Source: Phytopythium helicoides (taxonomy: Eukaryota > Oomycota > Peronosporomycetes > Pythiales > Pythiaceae). Taken from it: a DNA stretch of 64,000 nt. Made by a program: the position numbers and the translations under genes. The notes under the pieces were generated by a model. That model made no database searches, was not told the origin of the DNA, and saw nothing but the letters and a program-made list of their open reading frames with translations. Positions 1 through 10,339 of the stretch are shown one piece after another. Each line of letters opens with the position of its first letter. Within the stretch, counting starts at the first letter, position 1. The stretch lies in assembly GCA_024867545.1 (NCBI GenBank), contig JANFNE010000057.1, positions 186,001 to 250,000 on the forward strand, read 5' to 3'.

Positions 1-1234
1 GCATCGAGATCCGCGCGCAATGAACCACCTCCTCCACCTCACTCGGATCACTCAACACCTTCAGCAATGACCCAACCATGTCCATACGAGTCGTCGCCCA
101 CACCAACTGTAACAGCTCCCCCACACCCGCGCGAGCGAACTCCAAGTCGAACTGGACGCTGTACTCCACTCTCTTCCCCAACAGCTTCTTCCCAAGTCTA
201 CGACGCACACCCGGAAACACCACCGCGAGCGTCTGCTCCGTGATTCCCACAGTCAACTGCGCAGTAGCCACCACGTGCTCCACTCCGTGACTCGACGAGC
301 TCGATCGATGGATCGTGAGCAACTGCACCCATGGGTTCGAGTGGAGAGCCGAGTACCGCCAGCATTGTTCCAGCAGCGCGTCGGGTCCGCGTGTGAGTTC
401 AACACCACCGCCGCCACCAAACTCCGCGTCTTCACTCACGACGCACCGAACGAACGCGATCTGTCGTAGTAGACTCACGTTGCGTCCTGCACGACCGACT
501 TTGGTCCACGCGGGAGCACGAGCAGAAGCACGATCGGGAGACAACAGCTCGCTCATCGCAACGTCGTCGTCATTGGCGCCGGCCACTCCTCGACGGAAGT
601 GACGAAAGAAACTCGTGACCGCGTGATGAACGTACTCGAAGTCAGGGTTCTGTGTGGCTCGCATGAGTGTGCGCTGGATCTCGAGGAGTCCGACGATTTC
701 TCTTAGACAGGCGGTCTCTTCTTCTGCGTCCGCCTTCTTCTGTCTCTGTCGTTCTCTGTATCTGGCTTGGTTGGCGCGGCATTGTGCTCATCGGTGTGCC
801 GTCTTGGTGGTTGTCTTGGTAGTGTGCGTGGACTTTGTGTGCGTGGCTGTGTTTGCTGTGAGTTTTAGACGCCGTTGGAGACTTGCTGTCGAGTCTGAGG
901 CTGCTTGTCTGTGTCCTGGCATTTGAAGCGTGGAGAAGTGGGGGTCAAGTGGGTGGACCCACGTGGCCCTGTCGACTGCATGCTCAATGAGCTCGCAAGA
1001 ACGTGAGTCGATCGTAGGGGACGGAGGGGGTCTCGTGCTCAATTCCTGCCAAGCCGAAGCCTGTGGAGTCCATTCCACGCGCTCGACATGTCGACCAGCG
1101 AGGTTATGGTTTGCGCGAACGGGAGCCGGAGCGGCGGCGAGAAGCTCTCGCACATGCTCAGGCGGGGGAGCGCGCGGGGCGTCCATGTGCGGCTGCCTGC
1201 GAAAGCGGAGGCCGAAGGGCGCCTGCCTGCTCAT
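1..1234 (-). pseudogene. bZIP transcription factor, broken duplicate (partial, runs off left edge)
   Basis: Read on the minus strand, positions 1 to about 800 match the intact bZIP gene at 7342-8141 in inverted orientation, without net insertions or deletions (paired coordinates sum to 8142 at both ends checked). Only scattered substitutions separate them, for example R to H, V to M and L to P changes. An open frame from an ATG at 1234 runs through a basic, Pro/Arg-rich N-terminus unlike that of the intact copy, then meets TGA at 788-790. The TGA sits inside the DNA-binding basic region, where the intact copy has CGA (Arg). The frame then continues open with the same bZIP and C-terminal sequence to the window edge. 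I infer a nonsense-inactivated paralogue. A hidden intron around the stop is possible but no good splice pair is visible. Confidence 0.7.
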
Positions 1235-2294
1235 TGTGGTCGTCTGTTGATCGAAAATCTTCTGGAAGGTGACGAAAGGCCGTTATCTCCTGACTCAAAG
1301 TGGAAAAGTGGGAATCTATTACTGGCTACGCATTTTGACGAAACGCAGGCTTCTGGGTTGTTCTCGAAACACAAAATCTCACGCCTTGTACGATACAAGG
1401 AAGCTCAAGCTGTATCGCAACAGCATGATGAACGACGGATTTCAGGATGTCTTATCTGCACTGCTTGCACTTGATGCCGCGAGATTCGGCTATGGAGTGC
1501 GCGCAACACCAAAAGCCCCTCAACATCTTGAATGCGCACAGTCAAGGGGGATTCATCGTTTGTCTTGCTCTGTCTCTTATATTCTGCACGCGCTCATCAT
1601 CCTCTGTCTACAGTACATACGTGACTCGAACCCTCCGTTGGCATCGCGCGCGTTGTTTGAGGGATGTCAAACCAACTGTAGATGTGATTCCAGTGGTGCT
1701 TCATAACGTGCTATCTGCGCCAGACGCTAGCTCTCTTTCGATTGATAAATGGTTGGTTTGCACTGACGTAAGCTCTTTCACTGACGGGTCTACGGCAGTG
1801 TTAGCGCTCCAACTACGCGATTTCGGTGAGAAGCCTGCTTGATACGGCATTCAGGATTTGCGAAGTGGTTGTTGTTCACCAAAGTAGTCAACCGCGATCA
1901 ATAGCACGCACGGCTTTTTGAGTGTGGATTGTAGTTGCCATGCAAAGTCTAGACAGATACTCCGGAGTATCTACATGCAAATGGAGGCTGCGCGAGCGAA
2001 TGAGGAATTTCTGAGAGAAATCCTCTCGCCAACTCCAACTGCAACTCACTTGCATTGAAATGACGAGGAGGACGGATGGGGGCGAGCTTGCAGTAGCTAT
2101 CAGGAGCAAGCATGGAACAAGTTCGAGCCCCAATCAATGATACGCTGGTGGTGGTTGCCACGCATGACGTGCATTCGAATTTGGTTACTTTTTCTGAGGA
2201 TATGTGTGTGTGAGTGCGGCGTAGATGCAGCGGTCAGACGAGCAATGCTCCTCACCGTTTCAGACGATCAAGACACATGCGCGATAGGCCAACC
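1235..2294. other. Intergenic, no gene recognised
   Basis: About 1.06 kb between the bZIP pseudogene and the 3' end of BAP31. Open frames on either strand here are of low complexity and give no recognisable family or splice pattern. It probably holds the promoter of the minus-strand bZIP paralogue and the BAP31 3' flank. Confidence 0.4.
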
Positions 2295-3211
2295 CTACTC
2301 GGCCTTCTTCTTTGCCTCGGCAAACATAAAGTCGTAGTCCTGGATCTGGGACCGCAGCGAGTCGCGCTCCTCGGTCAGCGCCTTGAGCTGCTCGGCCTGC
2401 TGCTTGACCTTCTCCTCGAGCTTCTTGATGGCGTCGGTCTGCTTGTCCGCCTCTACCTTTTCGTCGAGCAGCTTCATGAACTCGGAGCTCTGTCCCTCGG
2501 CCTGCTTCTTGACGGCCAGGACCTTGGCCTCAGCCTGCTTGAGCTCCTTTCCGGTGGCCTCGACCTGCGTGGCGAGCTTGGCGTTCTCCTCCATGAGCTT
2601 GGCGAGCACGTCTCTCTTCTTGTCCGCGTCCTCTCCGTCGTCGCTGAGCAGCTGCTTGATCTTGGCGGCCTGCTTCTTGACCGACTCGTTCTCCTCGAGC
2701 AGCGCCTTGTACCCCGCGGCCGCGTTCTCGGCCTGCTTCTTCATGGCGTTGAGGCTCTTGTCAAGGCGGATGTTGGTGGCCATGGAGATGTAGACGAGTC
2801 GCAGCAGCAGGAAGAGGAACAGGCAGAAGCCCGAGATGTACATGTTGCGCTGCGCCGTGAGCAGCCGGATGCGCAGTCCATCACTCAGCACCTCGTCCGA
2901 CGCGTGGTGCTTGTACACGGTCGACACGTCCGCTGCAAGTCCCCACGTTCCACACCAGTCAGCTCTCCTCCCCCTCCTCAAAACACAAAACCCCCAGCAA
3001 AAGCAGCGCAACACGCACACAGGAAGAGCAGCGAGACGACCGCGAGCAAAATGGAGACGGCCGTCGACGCCTTGGAGTCTCGGCCGCCGAACTGCCGCGA
3101 GAGGAAGTTGATGACCGCAAGCGACGCCGACTGGCCCACGGGCAGGCAGAGCACGAGGCACACGGCGCCCTCGGCCACCATGAGCCAGAAGAGCAGCACG
3201 TTGAGCAGCAT
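2295..3211 (-). CDS. BCAP31: BAP31-like ER membrane protein
   Basis: Two exons, 3211-3019 and 2932-2295, give 276 aa. The 86-nt intron (2933-3018) has donor GTGCGT and acceptor TTGCAG and keeps frame. The N-terminal half has three hydrophobic segments (about residues 1-25, 45-65 and 95-120). The rest is a long Lys/Glu/Ala-rich coiled coil. The C-terminus is KKAE, which fits the KKXX di-lysine signal for retrieval to the ER and parallels the KKEE end of animal BAP31. BAP31 proteins escort or retain membrane cargo in the ER; that role is inferred from the family. The start at 3211 begins a hydrophobic segment as expected. Family length is about 240-280 aa. Confidence is high for family and intron, moderate for exact function. 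Confidence 0.88.
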
Positions 3212-4391
3212 CTTGGATCTCCTCGCAGGCGAATGTGTCAGGATTTGTATGGGGCCGGCGCGGACGCGGAAGAAGCAGGTTCGTAACGTGATTAGGGTCG
3301 GTTACGTGAATTTGGCGCCCGGGTAGTCGAAGTGAGGGCACGTCGCCCCTCCTGGAGGGCATAGGTAGATGCAGTGCGGGAGACGCGTTGACCGCCCGGA
3401 GAAGCATGGGTTTGGAGCGCTCTAGAGGGTGACCCACAATGAGATGTGGGAGTACAGTGGCCCCACATGACGTTTTGTTGAGTCAAGCGTGACGCGCTGA
3501 TCTCAAGTGATCCCGTCCTGCCCAGTCATCACGAAATGCAATCGCTCGACGGTCTCCAGTACCGTACGAGGTTCTCTCTCTGTCTCTCTCTCTCTCTGCT
3601 TGGAGCTGTCGTGACTCCAAGCATCACTACAGTATTCGTGAGTCCACGCCCTCCTTCTCTCGAGTCGATTGCGTCTGCGAAGGCTCGGACGTCAGCCTGG
3701 TCGCTTCGAGCGTAAACGGCGCTGGCTCGTGATCCATCCGTGCTGAGTGGGCATCCATATCACCAACCAACTGCTTGGAGTGTACGTACGGGAGCAAAAG
3801 GAGCAGTGCCACTCCCCGCCTCGCGGTGCAATTGAAGTTCAGGGTTCAGGTGTCACGCATTGCATCGGCTCTTCTCAAGGATTTGACGCACTGGTCGGCG
3901 CGATTGGCCCGACTCGGAGTGACCGGCACCGCGTCAGCGAGCGCCCGCCTCGCAATCGCAACGCGAAATTAAGAAGTTAATTCGTCTAGTAGTGGTATGG
4001 ACGATGGATGCACCGCTGCTGCGCGATTCCTGTGCCGGTGATTGGCTCTGTGCCGGCGTCGACGGGCTCCGCGTCATTCGCGGTGCGCCAACACCGGGAC
4101 AAAACACGCGCGGCAGGTGCATTGCAAGGGTTCGATGAGCACGGCTGGCCTGACTTCACTGTCAACGAGCACCCACTGTTTGACCTCGGCTCAAGCACAC
4201 GAACGAATTGCGCAAATCCTTCCCAGCTCTTCTTGGACGCTCGATTCGAGCTCGAAGAGCTGTGTAATGATCCGGTTGGACGGGACGCACCACGTCAAGG
4301 GCTTTCCACTGCTGCCGCGGCACGGGAGTCCATTCCTCCTTTTGCCCGCTCGGACGCACCTCGATCGACACGACCGACTGAACCAAGCAGG
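3212..4391. other. Intergenic between divergent BAP31 and FBT-1
   Basis: About 1.2 kb separating two divergently oriented starts, so it should hold both promoters. A pyrimidine tract lies at 3573-3598. The FBT-1 frame stays open upstream to 4008, but that extension is Ser/Arg-rich, is absent from the paralogue and is not called as coding. Confidence 0.4.
3573..3598. repeat. CT dinucleotide repeat
   Basis: Imperfect (CT)n microsatellite, interrupted once by a G, in the intergenic region between BAP31 and FBT-1. Confidence 0.8.
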
Positions 4392-6104
4392 ATGTCCGTC
4401 AACACACCGGCGACTGGAGCTATCAAGGGCGACCTGAACCCGCGGCTGTCGTTCGTGAGCGGCACGTCTCAAGCCAAGAACATCGAGGACGGCAGCTACG
4501 TCGGCGTCAAGACTCCCGACCCGAGCGTGACCGAGTTCGAGGGCGGCGCACTGCGTGCCGGTGAGGTGCCGCAGCTGACAAGCAAGGACGGTCTCGGCCT
4601 GCTCTTCCAGTACGCCGCTGTCGGTCTCAACTATGGTCTTCTGCCTGCAACCATCTACCCGCTGCTCCAGTACTACTTCAACGCATCGGGATCGACTGTT
4701 ACGGCCGCCAAGCAGCTGGTGGTGCTGCCGTGGAGTTTCAAGGCGTTCTACGGCATTCTATCCGACTGCGTCCCGATATTTGGCTACCGTCGTCGCCCAT
4801 GGATGGTCATCGGATGGACAATCTGTGAGATTATGCTCATCGTCATGGCTTGCATGCCGCAGGGCTATCCGTACTTCGAGAACCCTGATGACCGTGACCT
4901 TACTGAAGCCGAGTACACTCCTGAGATCGAGGCTCGCATCAACTCGGACGCTGCCTCTCAAGCTGGCAAGTACACTATCCTCATGTTCCTGGCCGCGTTC
5001 GGATACGTGATGGCAGACGTTTGCGCCGATAGTATTGTCGTTGACTTTGCTCAGCGTGAGCCGGAGCACCGCCGTGGCAAGACGCAATCCATGATTTACA
5101 TTGTGCGTACTGCCCTAGTCATCTTTGGCGAGTTGATTTCGGGATTCTGCTTCAACGGCAAGGAGTACGGTGGTGATTTTGATTTCTCGCTGACATTCCC
5201 GCAAGTGATGATCATCATGGCAGTGTTGACCGTGCCGGTGATTCCGATGACTTGGTTCTACATCAAGGAGGAGAAGACTGTGCGCGTGAACTTTGGCGAG
5301 TACATGAAGGGTCTGTACGACTTGATTTGCAACCGCGCCATGTACCAGGTGACGTGGTACTTGCTGCTCTCCAACATCTTCACGAGCGTCACCTACACTG
5401 CCAGTTCACCCGTGGCGTCGTACATGGTCGGAGTCACGCCGCTTAACAGCACGCTGTCCGACATTCTGGGTAACGTCATGTTCCTGATTGGTATCGCCAT
5501 CACGTCTCGTTACGGTCTGCACTGGAGCTGGCGCTGGATGATTGTCTTTACGGGCGCGGTCGTGTCGGTTGTCGACTGCGCGACGACGATGATCACGGTC
5601 TGGGATGTCTTCCGCAGCCAGTGGTTCTGGCTTGGACCACCGATTGCTGTGTATCTGCCGCACGGTGTTGGATGGATGATTGCGTCGTACTGCTACGTCG
5701 AGCTCGCACAGCTGGGCAATGAAGCCGCCGTCTACGGTATTGCCACAACCGTCCACAACATTGCCACGCCTTTCGCGACGGCGCTGACGCTCGTCATGGA
5801 CCAACCCTTCAACATCACCAACGACCGCATCAAGGTCGACGACCACTCGGTTCGCATGGATATCACGTGGACGGTGATTATCATGTACGCGATGACGTTC
5901 TTCTCGTGGGTGTTCCTGTTCCTCCTTCCGCCGCAGAAGGCGGAAACCCGTGAGCTGATGCGCACGGGTGGCTCGAGCCGCCTCATGGGCAACATCACCA
6001 TCGTGGTTCTCCTTTTCGCGTTTGTGTGGGCCGTGATGACCAACATTATGGCGATCTTTGATAGCACCTCGTGCCTTGTGATCGCTGGTGGCTCGGGCTG
6101 CTAA
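4392..6104 (+). CDS. Folate-biopterin transporter family protein (FBT-1)
   Basis: A 570-aa protein of the major facilitator superfamily with about twelve hydrophobic segments. The BT1/FBT family mark, a Ser-Asp-Cys-x-Pro-Ile-x-Gly-Tyr-Arg-Arg-Arg-Pro loop, lies at about residues 127-140, after the second or third membrane segment. Family members carry folates, pterins or S-adenosylmethionine across membranes; the substrate here cannot be told from sequence. I chose ATG 4392 because the N-terminus then aligns with that of the inverted paralogue at 10340-12037, apart from five extra residues. No intron is needed. The expanded FBT family is typical of oomycetes. Stretches around 4740-5240 and 5790-5950 are nearly identical to the paralogue at the nucleotide level, while 5300-5720 is clearly more diverged. 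Confidence 0.88.
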   Translation: MSVNTPATGAIKGDLNPRLSFVSGTSQAKNIEDGSYVGVKTPDPSVTEFEGGALRAGEVPQLTSKDGLGLLFQYAAVGLNYGLLPATIYPLLQYYFNASGSTVTAAKQLVVLPWSFKAFYGILSDCVPIFGYRRRPWMVIGWTICEIMLIVMACMPQGYPYFENPDDRDLTEAEYTPEIEARINSDAASQAGKYTILMFLAAFGYVMADVCADSIVVDFAQREPEHRRGKTQSMIYIVRTALVIFGELISGFCFNGKEYGGDFDFSLTFPQVMIIMAVLTVPVIPMTWFYIKEEKTVRVNFGEYMKGLYDLICNRAMYQVTWYLLLSNIFTSVTYTASSPVASYMVGVTPLNSTLSDILGNVMFLIGIAITSRYGLHWSWRWMIVFTGAVVSVVDCATTMITVWDVFRSQWFWLGPPIAVYLPHGVGWMIASYCYVELAQLGNEAAVYGIATTVHNIATPFATALTLVMDQPFNITNDRIKVDDHSVRMDITWTVIIMYAMTFFSWVFLFLLPPQKAETRELMRTGGSSRLMGNITIVVLLFAFVWAVMTNIMAIFDSTSCLVIAGGSGC

Positions 6105-6934
6105 GCAGCTCGACCAGCAGGAATCGGCGACTTGCTGAGGACTCAACGTTTTTCGTACATAAAGCTCATTTATCATTTGCGTTTGCCTATTCGTGAACAA
6201 TCAAGTGTGATATGGAAACCAACCCTCGCACCAAACTGGTACCCAATCGGTTGAGTAGTCGTGAAACACCAGGCGGACAGAAACAGCTCGACTCTGCCAC
6301 TGTTTTACCGCTCTGCAAGCTAGGGCACACCTCGCATAACACTACGAGCACGACATGTGCCGGTGTTCCTACGGGGTTATGGTGGTTTGCTCGCTTTGTT
6401 GTTTCAAACCCACCTGGCGCAGGATACATTCAAGAATCGAGGAGGACACATCCAACTTGATCGAGCTGCAAATCCGCTGAGCCAAGTCTTGACACTATGC
6501 ACGGGGAATCGATTGCCAGCCACCGTCACCAATAAATGACGTGACGCGACCATGTCCACATGGGCTTACTGGAGCTACTGTATAGTATGGCATGTTGTTG
6601 CCACCAGGTTGGCGGCACCAGGGGAGAACGATCAAGCGCGGTTTCGTGGGTAATTGCGGTGCATATCCAGCATAGATCTGCGCGGGTGGCTTTCGCCAGA
6701 TGGGCGCTCGGTGAAAGACCTCGACTCACTGTATAGAGCTGCTGCGTGATATCACGTAGATCGCGTGTGTCTATTCGCCTGTAGCTAGCACCTCGGTGCG
6801 CACGACCGAGCTCTGCCCATAAATTTTTGGGCGTTCCGTGTCGGTAGTGCCACTGCTGCCGTGAAGGAAGATAACGACTTCCCGCACTACTCGGAATACA
6901 CAGAAGATTTTTTTTCTCGAGGCTGCTACGAAAA
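6105..6934. promoter_or_regulatory. Intergenic; Inr-like element downstream of FBT-1
   Basis: About 830 bases between FBT-1 and the intact bZIP gene. GCTCATTTATCATTTGC at about 6164-6180 resembles the oomycete initiator consensus, but it lies about 755 bases before the bZIP ATG, so its role is unclear. The bases just before ATG 6935 are T-rich, then A-rich. No gene recognised. Confidence 0.3.
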
Positions 6935-8164
6935 ATGAACCTTCCGCCTCGCTTCAGCTTTGATCCTCGCATGAGCCCGCTCGAAGCAGCCTCGCACTCG
7001 GGTCCGCCGCTGCCACTGCCCAAGCGAGGGCCTCCCATCGTTGTGGATGCCGTTCGCGTAAACAACTCCGCTGGTCGAACTCTCGACCATCCGATGCCGT
7101 CTCCGCTCCCTCTTGCGTCGGCAGATTCCTTCCCAAGAGCTCCTTCAGCTCCTTGGAGCTCCCCTCGCGAGGCCTTGGCCCAGTCTGTCGGTGGAGATCC
7201 GTGGGTTTTCCCAGTCGCACCTCGGCTCGATGTGGCACGCATGAAGGCGCCCTTGAGTGCAGGGCCGTTGCGAAGTCACCCGCAGACGCCGCAACAACTC
7301 TCGAGACAAGCTGGCAAGCACCCAAATCCAAACACAAAGACAGATCGCCGACGAGCGCAATGCCGCGCTAATCAAGCGAGATACAGAGAGCGACAGAGAC
7401 AGAAGAAGGCGGACGCAGAAGAAGAGACCGCCTGTCTAAGAGAGCTCGTCGGACTCCTCGAGATCCAGCGCACACTCATGCGAGCCACACAGAACCCTGA
7501 CTTCGAGTACGTTCATCACGCGGTCACAAGTTTCTTTCGTCACTTCCGTCGAGGAGTGGCCGGCGCCAATGACGACGACGTTGCGATGAGCGAGCTGTTG
7601 TCTCCCGATCGTGCTTCTGCGCGTGCTCCCGCGTGGACCAAAGTCGGTCGCGCAGGACGCAACGTGAGTCTACTACGACAGATCGCGTTCGTTCGGTGCG
7701 TCGTGAGTGAAGACGCGGAGTTTGGTGGTGGCGGTGGTGTTGAACTCACACGCGGACCTGACGCGCTGCTGGAACAATGCTGGCGGTACTCGGCTCTCCA
7801 CTCGAACCCATGGGTGCAGTTGCTCACGATCCATCGATCGAGCTCGTCGAGTCACGGAGTGGAGCACGTGGTGGCTACTGCGCAGTTGACGGTGGGAATC
7901 ACGGAGCAGACGCTCACGGTGGTGTTTCCGGGTGTGCGTCGTAGACTTGGGAAGAAGCTGTTGGGGAAGAGAGTGGAGTACAGTGTCCAGTTCGACTTGG
8001 AGTTCGCTCGCGCGGGTGTGGGGGAGCTGTTGCAGTTGGTGTGGGCGACGACTCGTATGGACGTGGTTGGGTCATTGCTGACGGTGTTGAGTGATCCGAG
8101 TGAGGTGGAGGAGGTGGTTCGTTGCGCGCGGATCTCGATGCATGGGTACATCGGAGAGTGTTGA
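6935..8164 (+). CDS. bZIP transcription factor with Cys-type basic region
   Basis: Single-exon 409-aa protein. Residues 1-135 are a Pro/Ser-rich N-terminus. The basic region is at about 136-158, with Arg/Gln/Lys-rich sequence containing CRANQARYR, followed by a short leucine zipper (Leu/Ile/Val heptads to about 185). Aligned to the bZIP signature N-x7-R, the invariant Asn is Cys. Such variant basic regions have been reported for Phytophthora infestans bZIPs. The C-terminal 220 residues form a conserved-looking globular part of unknown role, also present in the inverted copy at 1-787. It should act in the nucleus as a sequence-specific DNA binder; its targets are unknown. ATG 6935 follows an A-rich leader. 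Confidence 0.85.
   Translation: MNLPPRFSFDPRMSPLEAASHSGPPLPLPKRGPPIVVDAVRVNNSAGRTLDHPMPSPLPLASADSFPRAPSAPWSSPREALAQSVGGDPWVFPVAPRLDVARMKAPLSAGPLRSHPQTPQQLSRQAGKHPNPNTKTDRRRAQCRANQARYRERQRQKKADAEEETACLRELVGLLEIQRTLMRATQNPDFEYVHHAVTSFFRHFRRGVAGANDDDVAMSELLSPDRASARAPAWTKVGRAGRNVSLLRQIAFVRCVVSEDAEFGGGGGVELTRGPDALLEQCWRYSALHSNPWVQLLTIHRSSSSSHGVEHVVATAQLTVGITEQTLTVVFPGVRRRLGKKLLGKRVEYSVQFDLEFARAGVGELLQLVWATTRMDVVGSLLTVLSDPSEVEEVVRCARISMHGYIGEC
7342..8141. repeat. Arm of inverted duplication (partner 1-800)
   Basis: This segment is the reverse complement of 1-800 with roughly 1-3 percent substitutions in the stretches compared and constant coordinate sum 8142. Similarity fades just upstream of the bZIP basic region near 7340. 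It covers the DNA-binding domain and nearly all of the C-terminal half of the bZIP gene. Confidence 0.85.
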
Positions 8165-9331
8165 TGCGACGAATCTTGTCATTGACAGTGTGGTACCGAC
8201 TCAAGCAACGGAGTCGGTCGAGAGCGATTGGAGTGTCCACCGTGACATTCCTGAGAAGGACGCGTAATAAGATCGAGTGACAACGGAGTGAAGTTATCCA
8301 AGACTCTCAGCAATCAACAGAGTGTCAAGGCTGTCCAAGATCGTTTCGATGATGATGCACGTGCATAGCATCTACATCGCCAGGGTTTTACTTCGTTGAT
8401 CTCTTCTTTGTTCCTGCAAATCTAACTCTTGAGCTTCGACAACACACTGCGCGTATCAATTGTCAATCCTATTGCCTTGTGCTTGTGTTTTCGCCCTGCG
8501 ACCTCTGTCTGCAGGACGCACCCGTAGCTGAGTTGATACGGTACCTCGGCTTCTCAATATCAGTCCGGCCTGGGATGTGATTGATATAAACAGCAAACAG
8601 CCATGGAAAAGCAATTCTCTACTCTCCTCCGGGATGGAAGTCGAGATCCAATCTCCCATCGACAGTATAGCGCTCGACCAATACCAAGACATAATCACGA
8701 ACCCCTGTGAGCTCTGCTGTTGAAAACCCCAGCACCAAAAGTTGAAGGAAGGCCTTTATGAGTATTGTGTGGAAGTGCTTCGTTCCAGAAATGCTTGAAG
8801 TGCCTAAGTTGTCGCTCTCTGCCGCCCACAGTCTGTGTCCAATCAACGCCACGATTGAAGGCGTTAAGCTGAAGCCGATAGTTCTCAATCACCAAACCTG
8901 GTCTGTCCCGGCCGCAACGCTGTTCTAGATTACAATGGTCTGAGGCAAGCTTTGCTAGACACTTTCCAGTGCAAAATGATAGCATGGAACTGCTCGATAG
9001 TGATCCAGAAGACCCCACGGCTTGCCACAACTTCAGAGCAGTGGGTTATGAATCCGAAATGCCGTTCATATGAAGGTACCTAAGCTCGGAGTAATCTCCT
9101 CGCTGAGCATTTTACACTCGCGGCATGATGGAGCCGACAAATCGCTGCGCATTTTCTCCATTTGTGAACGGGTGCTGATTCGTTTTGGGACCACTTCAAC
9201 GACAATCACTCACATGTGTCAACAGATGAAACAGAGTGATGTTCGTTGTAGTGACCCATTTGGTTTTGCTGCGTCACGAACGGGTCATTTCCAAATCTGC
9301 TGCCTTGAAGACGAGTTCTCAGCTCACCACC
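8165..9331. other. Intergenic, no gene recognised
   Basis: About 1.2 kb between the bZIP gene and the HAD-like gene. Open frames on both strands (for example minus 8456-9030) lack any family signal. GTCATTTCCAAATC at about 9286-9299, roughly 35 bases before ATG 9332, resembles the oomycete initiator and may mark the start of the downstream transcript. Confidence 0.35.
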
Positions 9332-10141
9332 ATGTCGTCGACTCTTTCTCCGATTGCTCGACCCTCGTCTCGCCGCAACGGTCGCCACAACACCGCTCCA
9401 GTCAATCGAAATCTGCTGGGAACTCCCCAAGTGCCAAAGGCCATCACGCAGCCATCCACTCGACCGCACGCCATCGTTTTGCACTGGGAAGATGTCTTGA
9501 TGCCGATCCAGTGGATGCGTCTACATCTCGGACTCGACCAGACTCCGCAATCGATCAACGTTGCAGCCTACGCGTTCCAGAGATCTTCGCAGTTGCACAG
9601 CATTTTCGAGTCTATCGAAACCCGCGTGCTAGAGCTTGTTACCCGCGCGATGGCCGCATCAAAGAACATGCCCGTGTGCATTCTAGCAGAAGCCACGACC
9701 GACTACGTGGAGCGAGTGAGCAGTGTCTTTTTCCCGCGGTTGACGGCCGCTCTGCGAGCTGCCACGTCCGGAATCTACGTCTTCGGACGTCCAAACACTG
9801 AGCTCGACGAACGCGAGCTTCTCTTCTGGAAGAAGAACATGCTGCACACAATCTGCCTCGAGAAGGTTGTTCCAGGTGCAAAGACTCGCGACGAAGCACG
9901 CCGCGAGCTATCGAAGTTCGGTTCAGGTCAGATTGAGATGATGGCAATCTGTGCATCCGAGAGAGACTTTGATGCCGTTCAGTGTATCCGAGAAGCGGCG
10001 CCGTACGCAGTGCTGAAGACAGCTCGGACCGGTGGAGGCTCAGATACGGGACTAGAAGGGTTCTACCACCGATTGAGAGCACTTCAAGAGTTCATCGACC
10101 AGGCAGTGGCCAGATCGTCGGTGTTGAGCGTCCGCATTTGA
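9332..10141 (+). CDS. Degenerate HAD-like protein, oomycete-type hypothetical
   Basis: 269 aa, no intron. Around residues 45-65 the segment LHWEDVLMPIQWM resembles motif I of a HAD-like family seen in oomycetes and other protists, in which the usual pattern is DWDDTLLPxxW. Here the nucleophile Asp is His and the second Asp is Glu, so phosphatase activity looks unlikely. Alpha/beta-type segments follow (AIVLHW, MPVCILAEA, TSGIYVFG, IEMMAICAS). The family placement is my inference from this motif and its position; no other motif is decisive. ATG 9332 was preferred to an earlier in-frame ATG at 9236 because of the CACC context and the initiator-like element before it. It converges with FBT-2. 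Confidence 0.55.
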   Translation: MSSTLSPIARPSSRRNGRHNTAPVNRNLLGTPQVPKAITQPSTRPHAIVLHWEDVLMPIQWMRLHLGLDQTPQSINVAAYAFQRSSQLHSIFESIETRVLELVTRAMAASKNMPVCILAEATTDYVERVSSVFFPRLTAALRAATSGIYVFGRPNTELDERELLFWKKNMLHTICLEKVVPGAKTRDEARRELSKFGSGQIEMMAICASERDFDAVQCIREAAPYAVLKTARTGGGSDTGLEGFYHRLRALQEFIDQAVARSSVLSVRI

Positions 10142-10339
10142 AACATCAAAGCCGCCACCAGCTTTTCGCGAAGGCAATCGCATATGTAAGAACGAAACCT
10201 TTAGTAGTAAGAGTAGAATGAACAGAAACGGAGGCTGAGCTTACCCAAGTTGATCGAGGAAGCTGAGATCTTTTCAAACAGCAATCATAGCGAAAGCAAA
10301 TGCAAAAAGAAAAAAAATAACAAAAACAAAAGCGCACAC

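Noticed and set aside
1600..1680. tRNA-like B-box (GGTTCGAGTC) on the minus strand
   Set aside because: No matching A-box spacing or acceptor stem. A similar B-box-like string at about 38385-38400 fails for the same reason.
10241..10336. A-rich stretch between the HAD-like gene and FBT-2 as a poly(A) retrocopy tail
   Set aside because: Short, interrupted and lying between two convergent genes; no retrocopy features such as flanking duplications.
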